DNA of 64,000 bases, from positions 55,970 to 119,969 of the forward strand of contig NZ_JACBYP010000009.1 in NCBI RefSeq assembly GCF_018982965.1, given 5' to 3'. The notes beneath the pieces were generated by a model, which made no database searches, had not been told where the DNA came from, and was given only the letters and a program-made list of their open reading frames with translations. The first letter of the stretch is position 1. Each line of letters opens with the position of its first letter. Positions 1-7,772 of the stretch are shown one piece after another. The position numbers were made by a program, and so were the translations under genes. The stretch comes from Streptomyces mayonensis (GTDB lineage: Bacteria > Actinomycetota > Actinomycetes > Streptomycetales > Streptomycetaceae).

Positions 1-1
1 C

Positions 2-853
2 GTCCTGATAGCGGTCGCCTTCGGCACCGCCATCTACATGGGCGTGCGGCACCCGTACCAGGAGCCCGCCGGGCAGCGGACCGCCGCCCCGGCGCGGCTG
101 ACCGTCGTCCCGCTCGCCCCCCGGGACCCGGTGCCGGCGGGCGGGAACGCGGCGTTCCTCTACGAGCACAGCCCGGCGGAGCACTTCCGGTCCGCGGCCA
201 AGGGCATCCCGCTGCCGGGGGCCGAGCGCACGGCGCACTTCTCCGAGGACCAGGTGCTCAACGCGCTGACCACGGCCAAGAACTACATCGTCCGCTCGGG
301 GCTCGACCCGGGGGTGCTCGGCGGCGGCCCGGTGCGCTCGGTGCGCGTGCTCCTCGACCCGGACCAGCTCTCCCAGTTCGACGAGAGCTTCGAGAGCCCG
401 GCCGTCGACGGGCGGCACACCCCCACCGGCTGGCTGATCCGCTTCGATCCGTCCCACGCGGAACTGGCCGACCCCGAGATTCGGGTCGACGGCAGCGTGC
501 GGGTCGTGGAGAGCGACGCGTCCACCCTGGAGGTCACCGCCGACCACACCATGGTGTACGCGCTGCGCCCGGCCGGCGACGCGCGGGCCGAGGTGTCGCT
601 GTTCACCGTCCGGCGCGAGCTGCACTTCCGCTACGACCGGGACGACCTGCGCCTGCACCAGACCCAGCTCGTCGCCTCGTACGTCCAGGCAGGGCCGCTC
701 TCCTGCGCCGAGGACTCGGCGAACCACCTGCGCCCCCTGCTGGCCGGCCGCAGCGCGGGCACCGGCACGCCCGCCGGCACCGACCCGTACACCTCGGACA
801 ACGCCACGGCCCTGTGCGGCACCCTCGCGCAGGGCGCCCAGCCGAAGGTGTGA
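2..853 (+). CDS. Membrane protein, 5'-truncated by window edge (SCO2583-like)
   Basis: The reading frame is open from the window edge, so the start codon lies upstream. The first visible residues (VLIAVAFGTAIYMGV) are the end of a transmembrane helix. About 265 residues follow that look extracytoplasmic, with no catalytic motif I recognise. Two cysteines near the C-terminus (in LSCAED and ALCGTL) could form a disulfide. In S. coelicolor the gene beside this M48 protease belongs to the SCO2583/SCO2584 membrane-protein pair, and SCO2584 is connected with the spore-wall synthesising complex. By position and topology this is probably the SCO2583 family. The biochemical role is unknown. The next gene is convergent. 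Confidence 0.6.
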   Translation, partial: VLIAVAFGTAIYMGVRHPYQEPAGQRTAAPARLTVVPLAPRDPVPAGGNAAFLYEHSPAEHFRSAAKGIPLPGAERTAHFSEDQVLNALTTAKNYIVRSGLDPGVLGGGPVRSVRVLLDPDQLSQFDESFESPAVDGRHTPTGWLIRFDPSHAELADPEIRVDGSVRVVESDASTLEVTADHTMVYALRPAGDARAEVSLFTVRRELHFRYDRDDLRLHQTQLVASYVQAGPLSCAEDSANHLRPLLAGRSAGTGTPAGTDPYTSDNATALCGTLAQGAQPKV

Positions 854-917
854 GGCAGCCGAAGGTGTGAGGCGCCGCCCCGGGGACCTGCCCCGTGCCC
901 CCGGGAGACCTGGCCGC

Positions 918-2099
918 TCAGGCGCCGTCGCGCGGCGGACGGTCCTCCGGGCCTCCGGAACCGGCCTCCCCGCCGGGCGCCTCGGGCCCCTCGGACGTCC
1001 CGCCCGGGCCCTCCGACGCCCCGTCCCCGTCCGCGTCGCCCTTGGGCGGCCGCGGCTGCGAGGACGTGAAACCGCCGAAGCCCCGCCGCACGCGGTCGCC
1101 GAGGTCACCGGCGCCGCCCGCGATGTCGGTCACCAGCTTCATCAGCGGGTCCTTGGAACTGCGCACGTGCGAGGCGTAACCGGCCGCCGACTCCCGGAAG
1201 GAGTCCCGCACCGAGGTGTCCTTGTCCTCGTCGCGCCGCGGGTAGTGGCCGTCCATCACCCGCTGGTACTCCCGGGAGGCCGCCCACTTCTTCAGCTCGG
1301 CTGCCCGCACCGTGGTGAACGGGTGCGTGCGCGGCAGCACGTTCAGGATCTTCAGCACCGAGTCGCGCAGGTCGCCGCCCGCCTCGTACTCCTCGGCCTG
1401 CTCCAGGAACGCATCCACGTTCATCTCGTGCAGGTGGTTGCCGCCCGCGATCTTCATCAGGCCCCGCATGGACGCCTGCAGGTCCTGGCCGACCAGCAGG
1501 CCCGCACGGTCGGCGGACAGCTCCGACTTGCGGAACCACTCGCGCAGGGCCGTCACGATCGCCATGATCGCCACGTTGCCCAGCGGGATCCAGGCGACCC
1601 GGACGGCGAGCGAGGTCAGGAACAGCAGGATGGTCCGGTAGACCGCGTGCCCGGACAGCGCGTGCCCGACCTCGTGCCCGACGACCGCCCGCATCTCCTC
1701 CTCGTCGAGCAGTTCGACCAGGCCCGTGGTCACGACGATGATCGGCTCGTCCAGACCGATGCACATCGCGTTCGGCGTCGGGTCCTGGTTGACGTACATC
1801 GGCGGGACCTTCTCCAGGTCCAGGATGTAGCAGGCGTCGCGCAGCATGACGTTCAGGTGGGAGAACTGCCGGTCCGAGACGCGCACCGAGTCGGACAGGA
1901 ACAGCAGCCTCAGGCTCCGCTCGGGCAGCAGCCCGCTCAGCGCCTTGAAGACCGTGTCGAAGCCGCTCAGCTTGCGCAGCGCCACCAGCGCGCTGCGGTC
2001 GGCCGGATGCTCGTACGCCCGTGAGGAGATCCCGGGGAAGCGCCTGCGCTGCCTGCCGGGCACGTTCTCGTGCCCGTCGTGCTCGTGGCCGTCGGACAT
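918..2099 (-). CDS. M48 family zinc metalloprotease (HtpX-like)
   Basis: This is a 393-aa protein with the zinc motif HEVGH at residues 142-146. The third ligand is probably the Glu of SELSADRAG near residue 193. Hydrophobic stretches at about 153-182 could lie in the membrane, as in HtpX/Ste24 proteases that trim or clear membrane proteins. The N-terminus is His/Arg-rich and polar. The C-terminal 40 residues are Gly/Pro/Glu-rich and probably disordered. The gene converges on the preceding membrane protein and is transcribed away from the small membrane ORF at 2289. Substrate unknown. Confidence 0.9.
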   Translation of the reverse strand: MSDGHEHDGHENVPGRQRRRFPGISSRAYEHPADRSALVALRKLSGFDTVFKALSGLLPERSLRLLFLSDSVRVSDRQFSHLNVMLRDACYILDLEKVPPMYVNQDPTPNAMCIGLDEPIIVVTTGLVELLDEEEMRAVVGHEVGHALSGHAVYRTILLFLTSLAVRVAWIPLGNVAIMAIVTALREWFRKSELSADRAGLLVGQDLQASMRGLMKIAGGNHLHEMNVDAFLEQAEEYEAGGDLRDSVLKILNVLPRTHPFTTVRAAELKKWAASREYQRVMDGHYPRRDEDKDTSVRDSFRESAAGYASHVRSSKDPLMKLVTDIAGGAGDLGDRVRRGFGGFTSSQPRPPKGDADGDGASEGPGGTSEGPEAPGGEAGSGGPEDRPPRDGA

Positions 2100-2288
2100 G
2101 TCTTCCCCCAGGTGCGTGGGTGGCCGGTACGTATTCCTGGCCTGCGGATGTCTGGTTCCCGGCCGGTGCGCGCCTTCCGGCGCGCGTCCGGCCTCTGCGA
2201 ACCCTTGTGCGGTCCTTGTGCCCCCCGAGCCGGGCCCAGCCTAGGCGGAGATACCGTGGACGGGCAGTACATCGAAGGAGTCCACGCC

Positions 2289-2450
2289 ATGCAGCACGTC
2301 CCCCACACCGACTGGCTCGCCGGGGCCGCCACCGCAGCCGAGCAGCAGGGGCCGGGGAATCTGCTCCGGATCGTCCTGGTCGTCATGGTGGTGGGGTGCG
2401 TGCTCACCGCGTGGTTCCTGCTCCGGGGGTACAGGCAGAAGGACGACTGA
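2289..2450 (+). CDS. Small single-pass membrane protein, 53 aa
   Basis: A short ORF with a good ribosome-binding site (GAAGGAG, ending 8 bases before the ATG). The protein has a polar N-terminus, one transmembrane segment (LLRIVLVVMVVGCVLTAWFLL, about residues 25-45) and a short basic/acidic tail. Nothing suggests an enzyme. A second tiny membrane protein follows 133 bases downstream, and the pair sits between the M48 protease and nadD, as in other Streptomyces. Function unknown; it may be an accessory peptide of a membrane complex. Confidence 0.7.
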   Translation: MQHVPHTDWLAGAATAAEQQGPGNLLRIVLVVMVVGCVLTAWFLLRGYRQKDD

Positions 2451-2583
2451 GGCGGCCCGAAGGTTCCCTCCGGGACCCGGCGGCGCTGCCCCGACGGCGG
2501 AGTCGGCGTGATCGCCCGCGCGGCGCCCGCATACGATGAGCGGACGTCCTTGTCCCGCCCACACCGGATAGGTCCTGCCGAAG

Positions 2584-2748
2584 ATGAGCCTTCCCCTCAG
2601 CGCCGCCCAGTTCGTCACCCTCGCCGCCGAGGGCGAGGAGCACGGTGGCAACCACCAGAGCCTGAGCCCCTACGTCACCGGCATCGGCGCGTTCGTCGTC
2701 CTGATGCTCCTGCTGTGGATCACCACCCGGTTCAACCGCGACCGCTGA
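2584..2748 (+). CDS. Small single-pass membrane protein, 54 aa
   Basis: A short ORF beginning ATG at 2584 and encoding a polar, Glu/His-rich N-terminal half and one transmembrane helix (about residues 31-47, ending LLLWITTRF), then a basic tail, which suggests the C-terminus stays in the cytoplasm. There is no strong Shine-Dalgarno sequence. A TAGGTC hexamer 8 bases upstream could be the -10 of a leaderless transcript. The family is unknown to me. It lies 59 bases before nadD. Confidence 0.65.
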   Translation: MSLPLSAAQFVTLAAEGEEHGGNHQSLSPYVTGIGAFVVLMLLLWITTRFNRDR

Positions 2749-2807
2749 GCGCCCGGGGCCGCGGGGGCGGCCGGGGCGCACCGCGCGGGCCGGTAGGGTC
2801 TGCACGC

Positions 2808-3512
2808 ATGGGAGAGCAGGACACGCCTACCGGCCCGGCGCACAACACGGCGCACGCGCCGGCGCGCGGCACGCAGAACGCGGTGCCCGCCCGTGCCGCA
2901 GGCCAGGGCCACGGCCCGTCGTCGGGCAAGCGCCGCCTGGGCGTCATGGGTGGCACCTTCGACCCGATCCACCACGGGCACCTCGTCGCGGCCAGCGAGG
3001 TCGCCGCGCAGTTCCAGCTCGACGAGGTGGTGTTCGTACCGACGGGGCAGCCATGGCAGAAGAGCCACCGCACGGTCTCCGCCGCCGAGGACCGCTACCT
3101 GATGACCGTCGTCGCCACCGTCGAGAACCCGCAGTTCTCGGTGAGCCGCATCGACATCGACCGCGGCGGCCCCACCTACACCGTGGACACCCTGCGCGAC
3201 CTGCGCGCCCTCAACCCCGACGCCGACCTGTTCTTCATCACCGGCGCCGACGCCCTCGCCCAGATCCTCACCTGGCGCGACAGCGAGGAGCTGTTCTCCC
3301 TCGCCCACTTCATCGGCGTCACCCGGCCCGGACACACGCTCACGGACGCCGGACTCCCCAAGGGCGGCGTCTCGCTGGTCGAGGTTCCCGCCCTCGCCAT
3401 CTCCTCCACGGACTGCCGTGCGAGAGTCGCCAAGGGCGATCCCGTCTGGTACCTGGTGCCCGACGGAGTCGTGCGCTACATCGACAAACGCCAGCTGTAC
3501 CGCGGCGAGTGA
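2808..3512 (+). CDS. nadD: Nicotinate-nucleotide adenylyltransferase
   Basis: NadD joins nicotinate mononucleotide and ATP to give deamido-NAD in NAD synthesis. The nucleotidyltransferase signature [11 protein letters not shown] begins near residue 48, and ISSTDCR near the C-terminus is the counterpart of the family's ISSTxIR motif. The chosen ATG gives 234 aa with about 45 extra, probably disordered, N-terminal residues compared with the roughly 200-aa core. A TAGGGT hexamer at 2794-2799 lies 8 bases before this ATG and supports a leaderless start. The order nadD - LCP protein - rsfS - histidine phosphatase is typical of Streptomyces. Confidence 0.93.
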   Translation: MGEQDTPTGPAHNTAHAPARGTQNAVPARAAGQGHGPSSGKRRLGVMGGTFDPIHHGHLVAASEVAAQFQLDEVVFVPTGQPWQKSHRTVSAAEDRYLMTVVATVENPQFSVSRIDIDRGGPTYTVDTLRDLRALNPDADLFFITGADALAQILTWRDSEELFSLAHFIGVTRPGHTLTDAGLPKGGVSLVEVPALAISSTDCRARVAKGDPVWYLVPDGVVRYIDKRQLYRGE

Positions 3513-3528
3513 GCCGAGAGGGGCACCG

Positions 3529-5361
3529 GTGAACGACGGATACGACGCGGGCTACGGCGGCGACGACCAGTACGAACTGGTCGGCTACGACGAGTACGGC
3601 CGGCCGGTCTACCGCCAGGCCCAGGGCCGGGGCGGCGGGTCCGCCGCGGGACCCGGCGGGCAGCAGCAGTACGACCCGTACGACTCCTACCCCCAGCACG
3701 GGGGCGGACAGTACGGGCAGCAGCAGGGCTACGGCTACGACCCGTACGCCTCCGGCAGCCACCAGATCCCCCAGCAGCCGTACGACCCCTACGGGCAGCA
3801 GGGCGGCTACGACACGGGCCGGCAGCCGCCCGTCCAGGACTACGACACGGGTCAGCAGGCTCCGGTCCCCGGCGGCTACGACACCGGCCGGCAGCCCCCC
3901 GTCCCCGACCAGGGCCCCTACGGCGGTCAGGACGGGCAGCCGCAGCCGTACGGCCACGACCCGTACGGCCGGGCCGCCACCAGCGGCACGCAGCCCCGCG
4001 TGGCCGAGCAGACCGCGCACATCCCGCAGCAGGCGGGCCCGCGCGAGGACCAGGAACCGGCGGCCCGCGACGAGGGCGGCGACCGCGAGTACCACACCGA
4101 GCAGTTCGCCTTCGTAGAGGAGCCGGCCGACGACTCCGAGGACGTCATCGACTGGATGAAGTTCACGGAGAACCGCACCGAGCGCCGCGAGGAGGCCCGG
4201 CGGCGCGCACGCGCGCGCGTGGTCTCCCTGGTCGTCGTCCTCACCCTGGTCGCGGCCGGCGGCGTCGGCTACCTCTGGTACGCTGGGAAGCTGCCCGGCG
4301 TGTCCTCCTCCGACGCCAGGACGGGCGACACGACGACCGCCGGCGCCCAGAAGCGCGACGTGATCGCCGTCCACCTGCACGACACCGACGGCGGCGGCAC
4401 CTCCACCGCGCTGCTCGTGAACAACACCACCACCAAGCAGGGCACCACCGTGCTCGTGCCCAACTCGCTCGCCCTGACCGGCGACGACGGCAGCACCACC
4501 ACGCTCGCCAAGTCCGTCGACGACCAGGGCCCCGACGCCACCCGCACCTCGCTCGACTCCGCCCTCGGCACCGACATCGAGGGCACCTGGCGCCTGGACA
4601 CGCCGTACCTGCAGATCCTCGTCGATCTGGTCGGCAACATCGACATCGACACCGACACCGACGTCCCCGACCCGGAGGCCGAGGACAAGGGCTCCACGCC
4701 GCTCGTGCGCAAGGGCGAGGGGCAGACCCTCAGCGGCAAGATGGCCGTCGCCTACGCCACCCACAGCGGCAAGGGCGAGGACGCGAACGCCCAGCTCCAG
4801 CGGTTCGGGCAGGTCCTGCACGGGGTGCTGCGCAAGCTGTCCTCCGACCCGCAGGGCGCGACGACCACCGTCCAGACCCTCGGGCTGATCCTGGACCCGC
4901 CGCTGACCGAGAAGGACCTCGGCTCCTTCCTCGCCGGGCTCTCCGACCGCGCCAAGGGCGGCGACTTCAAGACCGCGCTGCTCCCCGTCGAGAACGGCGG
5001 CTCGCTCAGCGCCGAGGCCAGTGACAGCGTCGTCAAGGACGTCCTCGGCGGCACCGCCAAGAGTCCCGACCAGGACGCGGCCGTCAGCGTCTCGGTCCGC
5101 AACGCCACCGGCGACGAGGACCGCACCGGCAAGGCCCGCGTCGTCCTCGTCAACGGCGGCTTCACCTTCGTCTCGGGCGGCACCGCCTCCGGCACCGAGG
5201 CGGCCTCGAAGGTCGTCTACGCGGAGGAGGCCGACAAGGAGAACGCCGTCCAGGTCGCCAAGACCCTGGGCCTGTCCGACGGCGCCGTCTCGCAGGGCAA
5301 GGTCTCCTCGAACGCCAGGGTCTCGGTGGTGCTCGGCCAGGACTACCAGCCGGCGTCCTGA
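3529..5361 (+). CDS. pdtA: LCP/LytR_C cell-wall protein (PdtA/SCO2578-like)
   Basis: The start is GTG at 3529 with GAGAGGGG just upstream, giving 610 aa. About 225 N-terminal residues are rich in Tyr, Gln, Gly and Pro, with a repeated motif of the type GGYDTGRQPPV (3804-3910). A transmembrane segment follows (VVSLVVVLTLVAAGGVGYLW). Outside the membrane come an LCP-like region and a LytR C-terminal domain (from SVRNATG onward). LCP enzymes attach anionic glycopolymers to peptidoglycan. The S. coelicolor protein at this position, PdtA, has been linked to spore-wall polydiglycosylphosphate; I assign the name from synteny. The LCP core is divergent (see findings). Confidence 0.8.
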   Translation: MNDGYDAGYGGDDQYELVGYDEYGRPVYRQAQGRGGGSAAGPGGQQQYDPYDSYPQHGGGQYGQQQGYGYDPYASGSHQIPQQPYDPYGQQGGYDTGRQPPVQDYDTGQQAPVPGGYDTGRQPPVPDQGPYGGQDGQPQPYGHDPYGRAATSGTQPRVAEQTAHIPQQAGPREDQEPAARDEGGDREYHTEQFAFVEEPADDSEDVIDWMKFTENRTERREEARRRARARVVSLVVVLTLVAAGGVGYLWYAGKLPGVSSSDARTGDTTTAGAQKRDVIAVHLHDTDGGGTSTALLVNNTTTKQGTTVLVPNSLALTGDDGSTTTLAKSVDDQGPDATRTSLDSALGTDIEGTWRLDTPYLQILVDLVGNIDIDTDTDVPDPEAEDKGSTPLVRKGEGQTLSGKMAVAYATHSGKGEDANAQLQRFGQVLHGVLRKLSSDPQGATTTVQTLGLILDPPLTEKDLGSFLAGLSDRAKGGDFKTALLPVENGGSLSAEASDSVVKDVLGGTAKSPDQDAAVSVSVRNATGDEDRTGKARVVLVNGGFTFVSGGTASGTEAASKVVYAEEADKENAVQVAKTLGLSDGAVSQGKVSSNARVSVVLGQDYQPAS

Positions 5362-5364
5362 GGC

Positions 5365-5390
5365 CTCCCCGGTCCCGCGGGACCGGGGAG
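5365..5390. terminator. Perfect 26-bp palindrome after the LCP gene
   Basis: Two 13-base arms form a perfect GC-rich inverted repeat with no unpaired loop, starting 4 bases after the stop codon at 5359-5361. There is no T-tract, as is common for Streptomyces terminators. It probably ends the nadD-pdtA message before rsfS. Confidence 0.7.
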
Positions 5391-5473
5391 CCCTCGGGCT
5401 GCAACCGCGTGGGCCGTCGGCGGCGGTCGTGAGACCCTTGAGGTCAACCGACCGCCGACCCGAAAGCCAGGCA

Positions 5474-5920
5474 GTGACCGCGACCGACCACGCCATCGAA
5501 CTCATCAACACGGCCGCCCAGGCGGCGGCCGACAAGCTCGCGCACGACATCATCGCCTACGACGTCAGCGACGTGCTGTCGATCACGGACGCCTTCCTCC
5601 TCGCCTCCGCGCCCAACGACCGCCAGGTCAAGTCGATCGTCGACGAGATCGAGGAGCGGCTGAACAAGCAGCTCGGCGCCAAGCCGGTGCGCCGCGAGGG
5701 CGACCGCGAGGCCCGCTGGGTCCTGCTCGACTACGTCGACATCGTCGTCCACGTCCAGCACAGCGAGGAGCGCGTCTTCTACGCGCTGGAGCGGCTGTGG
5801 AAGGACTGCCCCGAGCTGGAGCTGCCCGCCGACGCCAGGGACACCCGCGGCAAGGCCGAGGAGCACGCCAGGCGCCAGGCCGCCGAGGAGGCGACCGGGA
5901 CCGACGGGGACTGGCGATGA
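5474..5920 (+). CDS. rsfS: Ribosome silencing factor RsfS (Iojap family)
   Basis: RsfS binds L14 on the large ribosomal subunit and blocks subunit joining when nutrients are short. The protein is 148 aa from a GTG start. It carries the family core ITDAFLLASAPNDRQVKSI and a downstream EGDREARWVLLDYVDIVVHV stretch typical of Iojap proteins. The last 35 residues are a charged tail. The stop codon overlaps the start of the next gene (ATGA), so the two are translationally coupled. Confidence 0.95.
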   Translation: MTATDHAIELINTAAQAAADKLAHDIIAYDVSDVLSITDAFLLASAPNDRQVKSIVDEIEERLNKQLGAKPVRREGDREARWVLLDYVDIVVHVQHSEERVFYALERLWKDCPELELPADARDTRGKAEEHARRQAAEEATGTDGDWR

Positions 5921-6588
5921 GCGCCACCGGCGAGGTCACGGCGGGCCGGCCCGGACGCGGCCGGCGCGTCATCCTCTGGCGGCACGGCCAGACCTCGTGG
6001 AACGTGGAGCGCCGCTTCCAGGGCAGCACGGACGTCGAGCTGACCGGGACGGGCGTCGCCCAGGCCCGCCGCGCGGCGCAGCTGCTCGTGCACCTGAAGC
6101 CCGACGCCATCGTCGCCTCCGACCTCGTGCGCGCGGCGAACACGGCCGCCGAGCTGGCCGTGCTCACCGGCCTCGAGGTGACCCCGGAGGAGGGCCTGCG
6201 GGAGACCTACGCGGGTGCCTGGCAGGGGCTGACCCACGAGGAGATCATCGCCAGGTACGGCGACGAGTACGCGGCGTGGAAGCGCGGCGAGCCCGTGCGC
6301 CGCGGCGGCGGCGAGCTGGAGACCGAGGTCGCCGACCGCGCCGCCCCCGTGGTGCTCCGGCACGCCGAGAAGCTCCCCGAGGACGGCACCCTCGTGGTGG
6401 TCAGCCACGGCGGCACCATCCGCACCACCATCGGCCGCCTGCTCGGTCTGGAACCGCACAGCTGGGAGAGCCTCGGCGGCCTCACCAACTGCTGCTGGTC
6501 GGTCCTCGGCGAGGGCGCCCGCGGCTGGCGGCTCCTCGAGCACAACGCCGGCACACTGCCGGAACCGGTGATCGGCGACGACGTCTGA
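5917..6588 (+). CDS. Histidine phosphatase family protein (phosphoglycerate mutase-like)
   Basis: The protein is 223 aa. It has the catalytic motif LWRHGQT with His at about residue 23, a second conserved His in VVSHGGTIR, and the ETYAGAWQG segment that carries the acidic catalytic residue. This is the phosphatase branch of the family (GpgP/CobC-like) rather than a classical glycolytic mutase, but the substrate cannot be told from sequence. It overlaps rsfS by 4 bases and is followed by a tRNA gene. Confidence 0.88.
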   Translation: MSATGEVTAGRPGRGRRVILWRHGQTSWNVERRFQGSTDVELTGTGVAQARRAAQLLVHLKPDAIVASDLVRAANTAAELAVLTGLEVTPEEGLRETYAGAWQGLTHEEIIARYGDEYAAWKRGEPVRRGGGELETEVADRAAPVVLRHAEKLPEDGTLVVVSHGGTIRTTIGRLLGLEPHSWESLGGLTNCCWSVLGEGARGWRLLEHNAGTLPEPVIGDDV

Positions 6589-6751
6589 GCCGGGCCGGGG
6601 CAGGGGCCGGAGCCGGTGCCCGAGCCCGCGGCCGGGGGCGCGGACCCGGATTTCACTTTCCGGCAGGTCGCAGGCTAAAGTTCTTCTTGTTCGCCCCGCC
6701 GGGCGGAGCGGACGAAGAGAAGGACCATGCGACTCCGGTCGCGTGGCACCA

Positions 6752-6824
6752 GGGGCTATAGCTCAGTTGGTAGAGCGCCTGCATGGCATGCAGGAGGTCA
6801 GGAGTTCAATTCTCCTTAGCTCCA
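6752..6824 (+). tRNA. tRNA-Ala (anticodon GGC), copy 1
   Basis: The 73-nt cloverleaf has acceptor stem GGGGCTA/TAGCTCC, which includes the G3:U70 pair that marks alanine tRNAs, and anticodon GGC in a 7-base loop. CCA is not encoded. A Rho-independent terminator follows within 15 bases. An identical copy lies 819 bases downstream. Confidence 0.98.
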
Positions 6825-6837
6825 CAGCCCACGGACG

Positions 6838-6868
6838 AATCCCGTCCCCCTCGGGGGGCGGGATTTTT
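6838..6868 (+). terminator. Terminator of tRNA-Ala copy 1
   Basis: A GC-rich hairpin (AATCCCG/CGGGATT arms enclosing a C-run/G-run stem) is followed by TTTTT. This is a conventional intrinsic terminator. Confidence 0.88.
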
Positions 6869-7023
6869 CGTACGCCTGCTTGAGCAACAGGCGTTCCGCA
6901 GGCGTATATCCCTGTGGAACTCCGTGTCCGGACTGGTACTCATGCGTCGCTGACCGTATTGGCCCGGTCGTGGCAGAATCAAACGGCCGGAAGGGGACCG
7001 CGGCCCGACGGGAGGGAGTGGCG

Positions 7024-7197
7024 ATGCCTGCGAGCATCCTCGAGGAGGTCGGTCACCTCCTCGGCGGAGCGGTGGCGCGTGGCACGGCCACCCGCTTCAG
7101 GTGCCCCTCCTGCGGTTCCCTGCACGTGGCCCAGGTCCTCGGCGACAACGGAGGCGTCTCGTACGTGTGCACGGCCTGCGGCCACAGCTGGAGCTGA
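7024..7197 (+). CDS. Small zinc-ribbon protein, 57 aa
   Basis: It carries two CxxC knuckles, CPSCGS and CTACGH, about 20 residues apart, which is a classic zinc ribbon. The first 20 residues are probably helical. GGAGGGAG lies just upstream of ATG 7024, and an alternative in-frame GTG is at 7018. It may bind RNA or DNA or act as a structural adaptor; the sequence does not say which. A second zinc-knuckle protein starts 3 bases after its stop, so they are probably co-transcribed. Confidence 0.75.
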   Translation: MPASILEEVGHLLGGAVARGTATRFRCPSCGSLHVAQVLGDNGGVSYVCTACGHSWS

Positions 7198-7200
7198 TCG

Positions 7201-7434
7201 ATGGGTGCACACAGGCGGAAGTGCGACTGGTGCGGCAGCGGCACGCCCATCGTGCGCGACATGGAGCCCGTCAACCCCGACTACCAGTACTGGTGCGAGG
7301 AATGCGCGCGGGCGCTGATCATAAAAGGCGACCCCATCGAGACCTACCGCGAACTCGAGGGCGAGCCGATCTACGGCCGGCTCCTGGAGGAGCACTGCAC
7401 GCTCAAGCGGTTCTACTCGTTCGTGACGGCCTAG
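7201..7434 (+). CDS. Small Cys-rich (zinc-knuckle) protein, 77 aa
   Basis: It has CDWCGSG near the N-terminus and CEECARAL about 25 residues later, giving four cysteines placed as in a zinc finger, followed by a hydrophilic C-terminal half rich in Glu and Tyr. It begins immediately after the preceding zinc-ribbon gene. Both genes sit between the two identical tRNA-Ala genes. Function unknown. Confidence 0.75.
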   Translation: MGAHRRKCDWCGSGTPIVRDMEPVNPDYQYWCEECARALIIKGDPIETYRELEGEPIYGRLLEEHCTLKRFYSFVTA

Positions 7435-7570
7435 CCACGACCCGGCTTGCATGCCCCCTTGCATGCCCACGAGGGGACGGAACGGGCAAACCGGAAACGA
7501 TTTGGTGCTGCACCCGGTCGACCGTGTAATGTTGGCGTCGCCGCCGGGGAGACCGGGCGGCGGACAACAA

Positions 7571-7643
7571 GGGGCTATAGCTCAGTTGGTAGAGCGCCTG
7601 CATGGCATGCAGGAGGTCAGGAGTTCAATTCTCCTTAGCTCCA
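7571..7643 (+). tRNA. tRNA-Ala (anticodon GGC), copy 2
   Basis: Identical over all 73 nt to the copy at 6752. A candidate -10 hexamer (TAATGT) lies at about 7527-7532 with a weak TTGGTG -35 about 19 bases further upstream, so this copy probably has its own promoter. Confidence 0.98.
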
Positions 7644-7666
7644 CAGCGTCTTGAGTCTTCACGAGA

Positions 7667-7695
7667 ACCCCCCGGATCCTTGATCCGGGGGGTTT
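7667..7695 (+). terminator. Terminator of tRNA-Ala copy 2
   Basis: A perfect stem of 11 bases per arm (CCCCCCGGATC/GATCCGGGGGG) with a CTT loop is followed by TTTCT. Downstream, to about 7770, lies a run of degenerate repeats of the type TTCTCGGTGTT with no gene, before the stop codon of the leftward flavoprotein gene. Confidence 0.9.
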
Positions 7696-7772
7696 CTCCG
7701 TTCTCGGTGTTGTCGTCGTTCCCGGTGTTCTCGGTGTACTCGCTGTTCCCTGTGTTCGCGGTCTTCTCGGCG

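Noticed and set aside
3340..5553. A 700-codon minus-strand frame opposite the LCP gene
   Set aside because: Its translation is a repetitive Gly/Val/Leu/Arg mixture typical of shadow frames, and it spans two real genes and a terminator.
6752..7643. The tRNA-Ala pair considered as attL/attR of an integrated element
   Set aside because: No integrase, excisionase or plasmid functions lie between or near them, and the enclosed genes are ordinary small zinc-ribbon proteins.
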